Part shown: in pieces, positions 24,721 to 33,137 of the stretch
How positions within the stretch are numbered: position 1 is the stretch's first letter
Layout: each line of letters starts with the position of its first letter
Source: Acidobacteriota bacterium
GTDB lineage: Bacteria > Acidobacteriota > Thermoanaerobaculia > Multivoradales > JAGPDF01
Length of the DNA: 64,000 bases
Direction: 5' to 3'
Assembly: GCA_014584695.1 (NCBI GenBank)
Contig: JACTMI010000020.1
Location: 1-64,000 of the forward strand
Notes under the pieces: generated by a model
The model's database searches: none
Seen by the model: only the letters and a program-made list of their open reading frames with translations
Told to the model about the DNA's origin: nothing
Translations under genes and position numbers: made by a program

Positions 24721-24872
24721 GGCGCTCGTCTCCTCTCGGGAGGCCGGAACGGGTCCAGAAAGCCTGGGCTTCGAGTCGAGTCGAGCTTGCCGGGCCGGGG
24801 CCCGTCCGTCAAGGGGCCGCTTCACCCCGGCGGCGCGGCCCCCGCGAGCGAAGGGCCGCGCCTCGCGACCGG

Positions 24873-26207
24873 TCAGACCTGTTCTGACCAGCTCGCGGTC
24901 GACTGGCACTCGAAGTCGTCTTCGAAGAGCACCGTGTTCGGGATCGTGAAGCGCAGCTTCTGCGGGCAGCCGGGCTTGAACAGCTGCAGGACGTGCTCGG
25001 CGCCGTCGCCGCCGACGGTGGCGTCGAACCAGAAGTTGAACATCGTGCCCCAGCGCAGCGCGTTGGCGTTGGCGTTGGTGCCGAAGGGCTCGGTCCACCA
25101 GACGACCTCGTTGCCGCCGCTCACCTGCGAGCTCCAGTCGGTGGTGGCGTAGGGCTCGCCCGAGTGGTGATCGACGTCGTGGAAGCCGACGTTCGAGATC
25201 ACCGCGCCGGCGGGCAAGTGGACGACGAAGCGGCCGGCGGCCAGGTCCGAGTTCAGGTTGTGCACCGCGTACTCGTGCCGGAACGAGCCGTTGCCGAAGT
25301 CGTGCACCTTGCGCGCGACGTGGAAGCGCTGGACCGGGTGCCTCGCGGTGTCGAGGTAGACGAATTCGACCGTGCTGTCGATCATCGGCCAGACCGCGAT
25401 CGCCGGATACTGCTGCTGCGTCGTGCCACCGAAGGCGCCGCCCCAAGTCAACGTCTTCGACGTCGTGTTGCTGAACACCGCCTCGCGGAAGGAGGCGTTG
25501 TTGAGGCCGTTGCCGGCGGCGGCGTCGTCGGAGGCGATGTACTGCGCCTCACCGAAGTAGCGCACGCCGGCCGTCGGGTCGAGGTCGGCATCGGCGACGA
25601 TCAGCCGCTTGCGCAGCGTCGTGCTCCCCGTGCCGCAGGTTCGGTAGGGGTAGGTGATCTGCCCGGTCGTCGGGTTGACCTCCGAGCGGGCGCCGAGGCC
25701 ACCCTGTCCCCCCGGGCCGCCGCACTCGGTGCCCTGGGTGGTGTTGCTGCCGTTGAGGCCGGTGCTGTAGGGGTCGGAGCAGCCGAGGCCGAGCAGGCTG
25801 CCGGTGCCCGGGTTGGTGCAGGCGCAGAACTCGCTTTGCGCCAGCGCCGTGAAGCCGTGCTTGAGCCAGCTCATGCCGATCTGCTCGAGCCGCCCGCCCG
25901 GCCGCTCGCTGTCGGTCCTCAGCCGGTAGAGGTTTTGGCCGATCACCGGGTGGAGGCTCGTGTTGCCCTGCCAGAGCAGCGGCTGGTCGCCGACGTTGAC
26001 CGACTTCGTACCGATCGAATAGGCGCGGTTGCCGTCGATCGGCGTGCCCTGGACGTAGTTGCCCCAGGTGTCGTAGAGCGAGCCCACGATCACGTCCGGG
26101 CCGACGCTCGGGTTGGGACAGATTCCCCACACCACCGCGGCCGTCGAAGCGAGAGCGAAGGTGGTGAGCAGGCGTCGGGCGCGGCGTCGGGCGGGCGTTG
26201 GCGTCAT
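24873..26207 (-). CDS. secreted protein of unknown family with FEC...WS tail (copy 2)
   Basis: 444 residues from ATG 26207, with GAGGAG upstream. A basic N-terminus (RRRARRLL) and a signal peptide (TTFALASTAAVVWG) precede the same domain as in the gene at 23455. Matching blocks are HPVIGQNLYRL, WLKHGF, LNNASFREA, VDHHSGEPYATTDW and NANALRWGTMFNFWFDA. It ends VLFEDDFECQSTASWSEQV. The two copies are well diverged but collinear, which indicates an old tandem duplication. Possibly a surface or secreted structural protein; no enzyme signature is visible. Confidence 0.7.
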   Translation of the reverse strand: MTPTPARRRARRLLTTFALASTAAVVWGICPNPSVGPDVIVGSLYDTWGNYVQGTPIDGNRAYSIGTKSVNVGDQPLLWQGNTSLHPVIGQNLYRLRTDSERPGGRLEQIGMSWLKHGFTALAQSEFCACTNPGTGSLLGLGCSDPYSTGLNGSNTTQGTECGGPGGQGGLGARSEVNPTTGQITYPYRTCGTGSTTLRKRLIVADADLDPTAGVRYFGEAQYIASDDAAAGNGLNNASFREAVFSNTTSKTLTWGGAFGGTTQQQYPAIAVWPMIDSTVEFVYLDTARHPVQRFHVARKVHDFGNGSFRHEYAVHNLNSDLAAGRFVVHLPAGAVISNVGFHDVDHHSGEPYATTDWSSQVSGGNEVVWWTEPFGTNANANALRWGTMFNFWFDATVGGDGAEHVLQLFKPGCPQKLRFTIPNTVLFEDDFECQSTASWSEQV

Positions 26208-26357
26208 CAAGTCGTCACTCCTCTTCCAGGGCTCCGGTGGCAACGGATACGGCCGTGTCGGGGCCGAACGATCCCTCGAGGCTGATGATGGGACCGGCGG
26301 AGCTTTCCAGAGCGCGGCCAGCTCGTCAAGGCCACACGCCACGAGCCGACCGTCGAG

Positions 26358-27371
26358 TTATTCGGAGTCGAGGCTCCGGTGAAGCTCTCGCTCGATGATG
26401 CGGCGCGCCGTGGGCCGCGCCTCGAGCGCTTCCCAAGCGTCATCGAGGTCGGCCGGCCGGTCGACGCGGAGGAGCTCGAGGAGCGCCGCGGCCTGCGCCC
26501 GGTCCTTGCGGGACTTGGCGCTCTCCGAGGGGCTCCGTTGCGCCGCCGTCCAGAGCTTGTGGAGCGCGAAGCGCGCCGGCCGGGGCACCCGGACGAGCAC
26601 GGCGACCCCTCCGAGGACAACCGCGGGGATCGGCTCCTCGATGAGGTAGTCGAGCATGGGCAGCGGGTGCGCGGAGATGCCGAGCGCCGGAATCGAGACC
26701 GCGCGATCCCGCCGGCGAGATCTTGCCGGGACGAGGAAATCGACCCGCAAGTCGCGGCCCCGGATCTTGAACGAGGTCGAAGGCTCGCCACGACCGAGGC
26801 CTGGCACCGGCAGGAACCCGAGGGCGGTGAGCCCCTCGACAACGCCCGGCGGCCCCTCCTCCAAGGTCGCGAGGGCGATGGCGAGATCGTGCGCGACGTC
26901 GATGTCCTGGGTCCGCAGCGTCGTCGACGCGAGCGCGACGCCGAGCAGATTGCCGTAGGTGCGATAGGCCACGGTGCCCACGAGCACGCCGCCGCGGCGG
27001 AAGAGCCCGAGGCCGGCGAGCAGATCGAGTACCGAGACGACCGGCGTCTCTTCACGCAGCATTCCGCCACGGAGCGCCATCGCGGCGAGGCGCGCGAGCG
27101 CCGTGCGATCGAGGTCGAGGCTCGCCCGGTCCCGGCGCAGCCGTGCCAGCGCCGCGCGTAGCTCGGGCGTGTCGGCGCCGAGGTAGCGTTGGGCCGAGCG
27201 ATCGCCTTTGCGGATCTGCCAATAGAGGTAGCTATTTGCCCCCAGCTTCTTCGCGACGACGCCGCCGGGCACGGCGGCGCTCTCGGGCGCAGTCCGCTCC
27301 ACCGCGAGCGCCTGCTCGAGGAGCTCGGCGTACACGGTCGCGGTCGTTTCGGGGAGGCGATCGAGGGTCAC
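26358..27371 (-). CDS. GSU2403-like nucleotidyltransferase-fold protein
   Basis: 337 residues from GTG 27371. Blocks such as SYLYWQIRKGDRSAQRYLG, VLVGTVAYRTYGNLLGV and TQDIDVAHDLAIAL match the GSU2403 family (NTP_transf_8 fold), related to nucleotidyltransferases of toxin-antitoxin and abortive-infection type. The D-I-D motif of TQDIDVAHD is the likely metal site. A TATAAT lies six bases before the GTG, so the message is probably leaderless, and a ribosome-binding site is missing. The neighbouring Phd/PIN pair supports an accessory or defence-like setting. Its substrate is unknown. Confidence 0.7.
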   Translation of the reverse strand: MTLDRLPETTATVYAELLEQALAVERTAPESAAVPGGVVAKKLGANSYLYWQIRKGDRSAQRYLGADTPELRAALARLRRDRASLDLDRTALARLAAMALRGGMLREETPVVSVLDLLAGLGLFRRGGVLVGTVAYRTYGNLLGVALASTTLRTQDIDVAHDLAIALATLEEGPPGVVEGLTALGFLPVPGLGRGEPSTSFKIRGRDLRVDFLVPARSRRRDRAVSIPALGISAHPLPMLDYLIEEPIPAVVLGGVAVLVRVPRPARFALHKLWTAAQRSPSESAKSRKDRAQAAALLELLRVDRPADLDDAWEALEARPTARRIIERELHRSLDSE

Positions 27372-27377
27372 GACGCG

Positions 27378-27410
27378 ATTATACGCTGGCAATAGAAACT
27401 GGGCGTATAA
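27378..27410 (-). promoter_or_regulatory. TATAAT box and inverted repeat before the nucleotidyltransferase gene
   Basis: On the minus strand TATAAT (27378-27383) stands six bases before GTG 27371. TTATACGC (27379-27386) and GCGTATAA (27403-27410) form a perfect eight-base inverted repeat with a 16-base spacer, and the left arm overlaps the -10 box. No good -35 is visible, so the repeat may bind an activator or repressor. Confidence 0.5.
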
Positions 27411-27450
27411 CCTCCGTGGTCCGACTGCTACTGGGCGCAGGTTCGGCCCG

Positions 27451-29448
27451 CTAGCGCCCGGCCGACCGGGTGAGCTCTTCGAGGAGCTCCGCGGCCCGGG
27501 AGGAGCCGGGCGCAAGGGCCAGAGCGGCCTCGACCTCGCGCCGCGCCTCTTCGAGCCGGCCCGCGCCGGCCAAGGCGCGGGCGAGCAGGAGGCGGGTCTC
27601 GGCGTCGTCGGGGGCGCGCTCGAGCGCGGCGCGGAACTCGGCCGCCGCTTCGTCGAAGCGGCCGAGGGCGGCGAGCGTGCCGGCCAGGTTCTCGCGCGCC
27701 GGCAGATGGTCGGGCTCGAGCGCGAGCGCGCGGCGAAAGCCCGCTTCGGCGCCCGTGAAATCGCCCGCGTAGGCGGCCACGAGCCCGGCGTTGTAGGCGA
27801 AGTCGACCGAGTCTCCGGCCGCGATCCGGCCGCGCTCGAAGGCGCGCGCGGCCCCGCCGAGGTCACCGGCGCGGCCGAGCGCCAGGCCGAGGGCGAGATA
27901 GCCCCCCGGCGCCGCGGGCTCGAGCGCGATCACTCCCTCCCACGCCGCGGCGGCGCGCGCGAGGTCCCCGCGCTCGGCGGCGCCGCGGGCGAGCAGACGC
28001 AGCGCGTCGGCGGCGTCGACCCGCGCCGCGACCGCCGCGCGGGCCCGCGCCTCGAGCGCGCCGGCGTCGCCGGCGAGCCAGGCCAGACGGGCGAGCGGCA
28101 GCTCGAGCTGCGGCTGCGGCAGCGCGCCCCAACGGCGCGCGCGGTCGAGCCAGCTTCTCGCCGCCTCGACCCGCTGGCGCTCCGGCAGCGCCAAGACCGG
28201 TGCCCCCTCGCGCGCGAGCAGAGCGCGCTGGAGGTCGAGGGTCTGTGCGTAGCGCCACTCGCCGACGCGCAGGTTGACCTGCACCGCCGCCGAGTGGAGC
28301 ACACCGGCGGCTAGCAGCGCTGCCGCGGCGAGCGCCAGCTGCCCGGCCGGGAGCAGCCGCCCGCGCGCTTTGAGCCGGACGCGGCGGAACGCGACATGGG
28401 GCTCGGCCAGGAGACGTCCGGTGAGGAGCGCGACGTAGGCGAGGCAGGCGGCGAGCCCGAGCGAGAAGAGGAACGGGAAGATGCCGTAGAGGCCGCGCAG
28501 CGACAGGAACGAAACAGCGAAGGCGGCCCCCGCGAGCAGCTCCTGGCGCCAGGTGAGCGCCGCCCGTCGGGGCGGGCCTTCGGCGCGTGGCCGAACGACG
28601 AGCGAGGGCTTGGCCCAGCCGAAGGAGAGCGCGTCGTTCGGGCAGACCGAAACGCAGTCCATGCACTTCATGCAGCCCGGGTCGACCACCTGGCCGTAGG
28701 CGCGCACCTCCTCGTGCACGCGCACGTTGGAGGTGCACACGGCCGTGCAGTGGCCACAGCCCTGGCAGGCGTCCGAGACCACGATCCGGCCGGGCGCGAT
28801 CCGGTCGGCGAGGCCGAAGATGGCGCCGTACGGGCAGGCGTAGCTGCAGAAGCCCTTGGCGCCGAGCAGGTAGACGCAGACGAAGCCGCAGACGAGAAAG
28901 GTCGCGGTCGCCACCGCCCAGCCAGGAAAAGTGGCCCAGAACTCCGAGGTCTCGAAGTGGAACGTGAGCTCGGGCAGCCCGAGCCCGGCGAGCAGTCGGT
29001 AAGTGAGCGGCCAGAGGAACATGTAGAAGAAAGCCGCCGCCGGCACCCAGGCGAGCAGCCGCGAGCCGAGCGGCCGGGGTCGGATGCCGGCCCGTTCGAG
29101 CAGTGAGCGGCAGAGGTCCTGGAGGGCGACCAGGTGACAGCCCCAGCCGCAGAAGAAGCGGCCGAAGATCGCGGTGCCGAGGATGGTGACGGCGAAGAAG
29201 ACCGCCCCGGCGTTGACGACCCCGCTGCGCCCGAGCTCCATCGCCTCGGAGGGCTCGACCGGGGTCACCGTCGTGCCGGTGGCCAGCCAGTGCGCGATGT
29301 GGAGCGCCGCGACGACGTGGACTCCGATGAGCACCGCCGCGCGCCAACGGGTGGTGCGCGAGCGGCGGAGCGGCGGGGACTCGGCGACCACCCGCAGCGC
29401 CGGGTGCCCGGGCGCTCGACGCGCGGGGGAGGACGGGGGAGACGGCAC
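27451..29448 (-). CDS. membrane polyferredoxin (NapH/CcoG-like) fused to TPRs
   Basis: 665 residues from GTG 29448; the exact start is uncertain. The N-terminal half has about five membrane helices with paired cysteine motifs (FFCGWGCH and FCSYACPYG) typical of NapH/CcoG electron-transfer proteins. Two 4Fe-4S ferredoxin motifs follow (CQGCGHCTAVC and CMKCMDCVSVC). More membrane helices come next, and the C-terminal 250 residues are TPRs (YNAGLVAAYAGDFTGAEAGF in part, LPARENLAGTLAALGRFDEA). It probably moves electrons between the quinone pool and a periplasmic or membrane partner. It is 77 bases downstream of the FKBP gene on the same strand. Confidence 0.82.
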   Translation of the reverse strand: MPSPPSSPARRAPGHPALRVVAESPPLRRSRTTRWRAAVLIGVHVVAALHIAHWLATGTTVTPVEPSEAMELGRSGVVNAGAVFFAVTILGTAIFGRFFCGWGCHLVALQDLCRSLLERAGIRPRPLGSRLLAWVPAAAFFYMFLWPLTYRLLAGLGLPELTFHFETSEFWATFPGWAVATATFLVCGFVCVYLLGAKGFCSYACPYGAIFGLADRIAPGRIVVSDACQGCGHCTAVCTSNVRVHEEVRAYGQVVDPGCMKCMDCVSVCPNDALSFGWAKPSLVVRPRAEGPPRRAALTWRQELLAGAAFAVSFLSLRGLYGIFPFLFSLGLAACLAYVALLTGRLLAEPHVAFRRVRLKARGRLLPAGQLALAAAALLAAGVLHSAAVQVNLRVGEWRYAQTLDLQRALLAREGAPVLALPERQRVEAARSWLDRARRWGALPQPQLELPLARLAWLAGDAGALEARARAAVAARVDAADALRLLARGAAERGDLARAAAAWEGVIALEPAAPGGYLALGLALGRAGDLGGAARAFERGRIAAGDSVDFAYNAGLVAAYAGDFTGAEAGFRRALALEPDHLPARENLAGTLAALGRFDEAAAEFRAALERAPDDAETRLLLARALAGAGRLEEARREVEAALALAPGSSRAAELLEELTRSAGR

Positions 29449-29525
29449 GCGGGGGGCGACCTCGCCGCGATCCTACACGCGGCGGCCGCGGCCTCTGGCG
29501 ACGAACCCGACCGCGGTCTCCGGGC

Positions 29526-30455
29526 TCAGGAGCTCGAGCCCGGCTTGGCCGGCACCTTGCCCGCCAGTGCCTGCTCGAAATCGAGGATCTCGAGCAGCTC
29601 GACCTCGAAGACGAGCGCGCCCGTGGGGGCGTTCGGGAAACCCTCGTTGCGCTCGGCGGGGATCCAGCAGTGGCGCTTCTCGCCCGGCTTCATGCCATCC
29701 AGACAGTCGGCGAACCCGGGCATCACCTTCGCCATCGGGAACAGCGTCGGCCGCCCCTCGGCGATCGAGGAGTTGACGGCCTGACCGTCGGACTTCCAGA
29801 AGGTGAAGCTGACCATCGCGCCGTCGGCGCGGCCGAGCTTGCGCTCGCCCTTGCCCCCGGCGAGCGACTGCACGGCGACACCGCTCGGCAGCCGCTTGGC
29901 CTTCGGATCGGGCACCGCCACCGAGCGCGGCGGGTCCGGGATGCGGCCGACCGAGACGATCTCGACGTCGAAGATCGCGGGCTCGCGGCGGCCCGTCTTC
30001 GGATTGGGCGGCACGCTGTCGGCCGGGAACCACCAGCGGCGCACCTCGCCGGCGACCATCGTCTTCATCGCCTCGCGCCACGCCGGAAAGGCGTGCCGGA
30101 CCTGCATCCGCTGCGGCTTGCCCTGGGCGAAGCTGTCCTGGAAGAGCTCGCCCGAAGGAGAGCGGCCGATGACGTAGATCGCGATCACGTCCTTGTCCGC
30201 TGGCGGCAGCTCGCCCGCCGGCGCGGTCCGGAGGACTTTGTAGGCCAACCCCGAGGGCAGCCGGATGGCGTCCGCCGGCGGTCCCTTGAGCTCGGAGGTG
30301 AGCGGTGGCGGCGGCGCCGGCGCCGGATGGACCGGCGGCGCTTGGCCCGGCATCGGCTGCGGCCCCTGGGCGAGGCCCGGCCCCGCGGCGAGGAGCGCCA
30401 GGGCGGCCAGCTGGAGCAGTCGAGGGGTGACGGAAATGGGACTGGGAGTCGTCAT
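29526..30455 (-). CDS. exported protein with two FKBP-type isomerase domains
   Basis: 309 residues from ATG 30455. A signal peptide (LLQLAALALLAAGPGLAQ) and a Pro-rich linker precede two FKBP-like domains. The first holds DVIAIYVIGRSPSGELFQDS, WREAMKTMVAGEVRRWWFP and FDVEIVSV. The second holds MVSFTFWKSDGQAVNSS, MPGFADCLDGMKPGEKRHCWIP and LVFEVELLEI. Known role: cis-trans isomerisation at proline and folding help in the periplasm. Some active-site aromatics appear to be replaced, so one domain may be structural. Probably in one operon with the polyferredoxin gene downstream. Confidence 0.82.
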   Translation of the reverse strand: MTTPSPISVTPRLLQLAALALLAAGPGLAQGPQPMPGQAPPVHPAPAPPPPLTSELKGPPADAIRLPSGLAYKVLRTAPAGELPPADKDVIAIYVIGRSPSGELFQDSFAQGKPQRMQVRHAFPAWREAMKTMVAGEVRRWWFPADSVPPNPKTGRREPAIFDVEIVSVGRIPDPPRSVAVPDPKAKRLPSGVAVQSLAGGKGERKLGRADGAMVSFTFWKSDGQAVNSSIAEGRPTLFPMAKVMPGFADCLDGMKPGEKRHCWIPAERNEGFPNAPTGALVFEVELLEILDFEQALAGKVPAKPGSSS

Positions 30456-30695
30456 GAGTCGGAGCAATCTCCTCCGGGTTCCCCGTGTCTGCAACCCGCG
30501 AGCCACCGGCGAGTCGCCGGGCCGGGCGAGAGCCGGCGCGGCGGTCGCGGCCAGGGCGACTCGACGGCGAGGCCACCCTGGCCTGCAGGCTCGCCATTCT
30601 GGCGTCACCGGACACCCCGGCCCGATGCCCGCAGAGGATCCGGCCGCGCGACCTGCGGCCCGGGGCGCCGCGGACGCTCTGCTACCATCCGGGGG

Positions 30696-31043
30696 GTGAG
30701 CGCCGGCAAACGGATCTTCAAGATCGTCTTCCAGAGCCAGGGACAGGTCGTGGAGCTGTTCGCGCGCTCGGTCGGCCAAGCGGAGCTGTTCGGATTCGTC
30801 GAGGTCGAGGATCTGATCTTCGGCGCCCGCTCGGAGCTGGTGGTCGACCCCTCCGCGGAGGGGTTGCGCGCCGAGTACGGCGGCGCCAAGCGGCTCCTGC
30901 TGCCGCTGCACGCGGTGCTCCGGATCGAGGAGGTCGAGCGCGAGGGGGCGCCGCGGGTGCACGAGGCGCGTGAGCCGGCCGGCCAGGTACGGGCCTTTCC
31001 GGTGCCGCTCGGTCCGCCGGCGCGCGACCCGCGCCGGACCTGA
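30696..31043 (+). CDS. DUF1820 family protein
   Basis: 115 residues from GTG 30696. Blocks IFKIVFQSQGQVVELFARSV, LFGFVEVEDLIFG, ELVVDPS and LLLPLHAVLRIEEVEREG match DUF1820, a small cytoplasmic family of unknown function best known from proteobacteria. The C-terminal 20 residues are Pro/Arg-rich. The gene stands alone between the FKBP gene (divergent) and the exporter operon. Confidence 0.8.
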   Translation: MSAGKRIFKIVFQSQGQVVELFARSVGQAELFGFVEVEDLIFGARSELVVDPSAEGLRAEYGGAKRLLLPLHAVLRIEEVEREGAPRVHEAREPAGQVRAFPVPLGPPARDPRRT

Positions 31044-31172
31044 CCGCCCGCCGACCCGGTCCGTCGAACTTTTTTCGCCAGCCGCCGTAGAGACTCGAGA
31101 CGGCGTCGCGCCGCCCCGCTGGGGGTGTCGGTGCCCGGCCCGGGGCGCTGCGCTGATCGGAAACGGCCGACC

Positions 31173-31895
31173 ATGATTCGACTGCGCAACGTTCACAAGA
31201 GCTACCGGATGGGGGACAACCTCCTCCACGTCCTGCGGGGGATCGATCTCGACATCGCCGCCGGCGAGCTGGTCTCGATCATGGGGGCGTCCGGCTCGGG
31301 CAAGTCGACGCTCATGAACGTCATCGGGCTGCTCGACCGGCTCGACGAGGGCAGCTACGAGCTCGACGGCGTCGACATGACCGGCCTCACCGAGACCCGG
31401 GCGGCCCGCTACCGAGGGCAGCTGATCGGCTTCGTCTTCCAGTCCTTCCATCTGATTCCCTTCAAGACCGCGGTCGAGAACGTGGCGCTGCCGCTCTACT
31501 ACCAGGGCGTCGCGCGCCGCGAGCGCAACCGCCTGGCCGGGGAGTACCTGGAGAAGGTGGGCCTGGCCGACCGCGCCGGCCACTTGCCACGCGAGCTCTC
31601 CGGCGGCCAGCAGCAGCGGGTGGCGATCGCGCGCGCCCTCGTCACCCGCCCCAAGGTCCTGCTCGCCGACGAGCCCACGGGCGCCCTCGACTCGGTGACT
31701 TCGCGCGAGGTCATGGCGGTGCTGCAGGGGATCCAGGGCGAAGGCGTGGCGGTGGTGATCATCACCCACGAGCACGACATCGCCGAGATGACCGACCGAC
31801 TGGTCCACCTGGTCGACGGCCGGATTACCGAGGACCGCGCCACCGCGCGCGGCGGGGCGGTCGGTGAGGCGGCGCTCGCCGGGAGCGGCGGATGA
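31173..31895 (+). CDS. ABC transporter ATP-binding protein (MacB/LolD type)
   Basis: 240 residues from ATG 31173. Walker A is GASGSGKST, the Q-loop is FVFQSFHLIP, the signature is LSGGQQQRVAIARAL, Walker B is VLLADEPTGALD, and the switch His is in ITHEHDIAEM. This is the type VII (MacB/LolD/FtsE) subgroup. It is the first gene of a four-gene exporter operon and its stop overlaps the next ATG (ATGA). It powers the two permeases by ATP binding and hydrolysis at the inner membrane. Confidence 0.92.
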   Translation: MIRLRNVHKSYRMGDNLLHVLRGIDLDIAAGELVSIMGASGSGKSTLMNVIGLLDRLDEGSYELDGVDMTGLTETRAARYRGQLIGFVFQSFHLIPFKTAVENVALPLYYQGVARRERNRLAGEYLEKVGLADRAGHLPRELSGGQQQRVAIARALVTRPKVLLADEPTGALDSVTSREVMAVLQGIQGEGVAVVIITHEHDIAEMTDRLVHLVDGRITEDRATARGGAVGEAALAGSGG

Positions 31896-33127
31896 TCGAT
31901 CGCGACACCTGGGGCGAGATCGCCGAGGTGGTGACGCGCAACAAGCTGCGCACCGTGCTCACCGGCTTCGCGGTCGCTTGGGGGATCTTCATGCTGGTGG
32001 TGCTGCTCGGCTCGGGCACTGGCCTCGCCGAGGGCATCGAGTACCAGTTCCGCGACGACGCGATCAACAGCATCTGGGTCTCCGCCGGCCAGACCTCGCT
32101 GCCCTACCAGGGGTTGCAGCCCGGCCGTCAGGTGCGGCTGACCAACGACGACTACGACCAGGTGGTGACGCGCGTGCCGGGGGTCGAGCACTCCTCGGCG
32201 CGCTTCTGGATCTTCGGCAACCAGCAGGTCACCTACGGCAGCGAGACCGGCAGCTTCACCATCCGCGCCGTCCACCCGGGCCACCAGATCCTGGAGCGCA
32301 CCCAGGTGATCGCGGGCCGCTACCTGAACCCGCTCGACCTCGCCGAGCACCGCAAGGTGGCGGTGATCGGCACCGTGGTCGCGGACGCGCTGTTCGGCAA
32401 GGCGGCGGCGATCGGCGAGGAGATCAAGATCAACGGCATCGCCTTCCGGGTGATCGGCGTCTTCGACGACGAGGGGAGTGAACGCGAGCGCGAGTTCATC
32501 TACCTGCCGATCTCGACCGCCCAGCGGACCTTCGACGGCCGCAACCGGATCGCCCAGATCCTCTACACGACGGGCGACGCCGACCTGGCGCGCAGCCAGG
32601 CGATGGCCGGCCGGACCACCGAGATCCTGGCCACCAACCACGGTTTCGATCCCGAGGACCCGCGCGCCCTGTTCGTCAACAACAACGTCGAGAACTTCCA
32701 GCGCTTCGCCTCGATGATGAAGGCGATCCGGGCGTTCGTCTGGGTGGTCGGCGTCGGCACGCTGATCGCCGGCGTGGTGGGGGTGTCGAACATCATGTTG
32801 GTGGCGGTGCGCGAGCGGACGCGGGAGATCGGCGTGCGCAAGGCGGTGGGCGCGACGCCGGCCTCGATCGTCTCGCTGGTGCTGCTCGAGTCGGTCCTGA
32901 TCACGACGGTGGCGGGCTACCTCGGGCTGATCGCCGGTGTCGGCGTCCTCGAGGGGCTGGGCGCCGTACTGCCCGCGGAGGCCGAGTTCTTCAGGAACCC
33001 CCACGTCGACTTGCGCGTCGCGGTCGCCGCGACGCTGCTGCTGATCTTCGCCGGCACGGTCGCCGGCTTCTTCCCGGCGCGCCGGGCCGCCGCGGTGCGG
33101 CCGGTCGAAGCCCTGCGCGACGAGTAG
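31892..33127 (+). CDS. MacB-like ABC transporter permease 1
   Basis: 411 residues with the four-helix MacB topology. There is one N-terminal membrane segment (LRTVLTGFAVAWGIFMLVVLLG), a large periplasmic domain, and three C-terminal helices with the FtsX-type block GVSNIMLVAVRERTREIGVRKAVGATP. It ends RRAAAVRPVEALRDE, the usual family ending. Type VII exporters use a mechanotransmission mechanism rather than a transport channel. The second permease in the same operon suggests a heterodimer. Confidence 0.9.
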   Translation: MIDRDTWGEIAEVVTRNKLRTVLTGFAVAWGIFMLVVLLGSGTGLAEGIEYQFRDDAINSIWVSAGQTSLPYQGLQPGRQVRLTNDDYDQVVTRVPGVEHSSARFWIFGNQQVTYGSETGSFTIRAVHPGHQILERTQVIAGRYLNPLDLAEHRKVAVIGTVVADALFGKAAAIGEEIKINGIAFRVIGVFDDEGSEREREFIYLPISTAQRTFDGRNRIAQILYTTGDADLARSQAMAGRTTEILATNHGFDPEDPRALFVNNNVENFQRFASMMKAIRAFVWVVGVGTLIAGVVGVSNIMLVAVRERTREIGVRKAVGATPASIVSLVLLESVLITTVAGYLGLIAGVGVLEGLGAVLPAEAEFFRNPHVDLRVAVAATLLLIFAGTVAGFFPARRAAAVRPVEALRDE

Positions 33128-33137
33128 GCGAGCGAGC

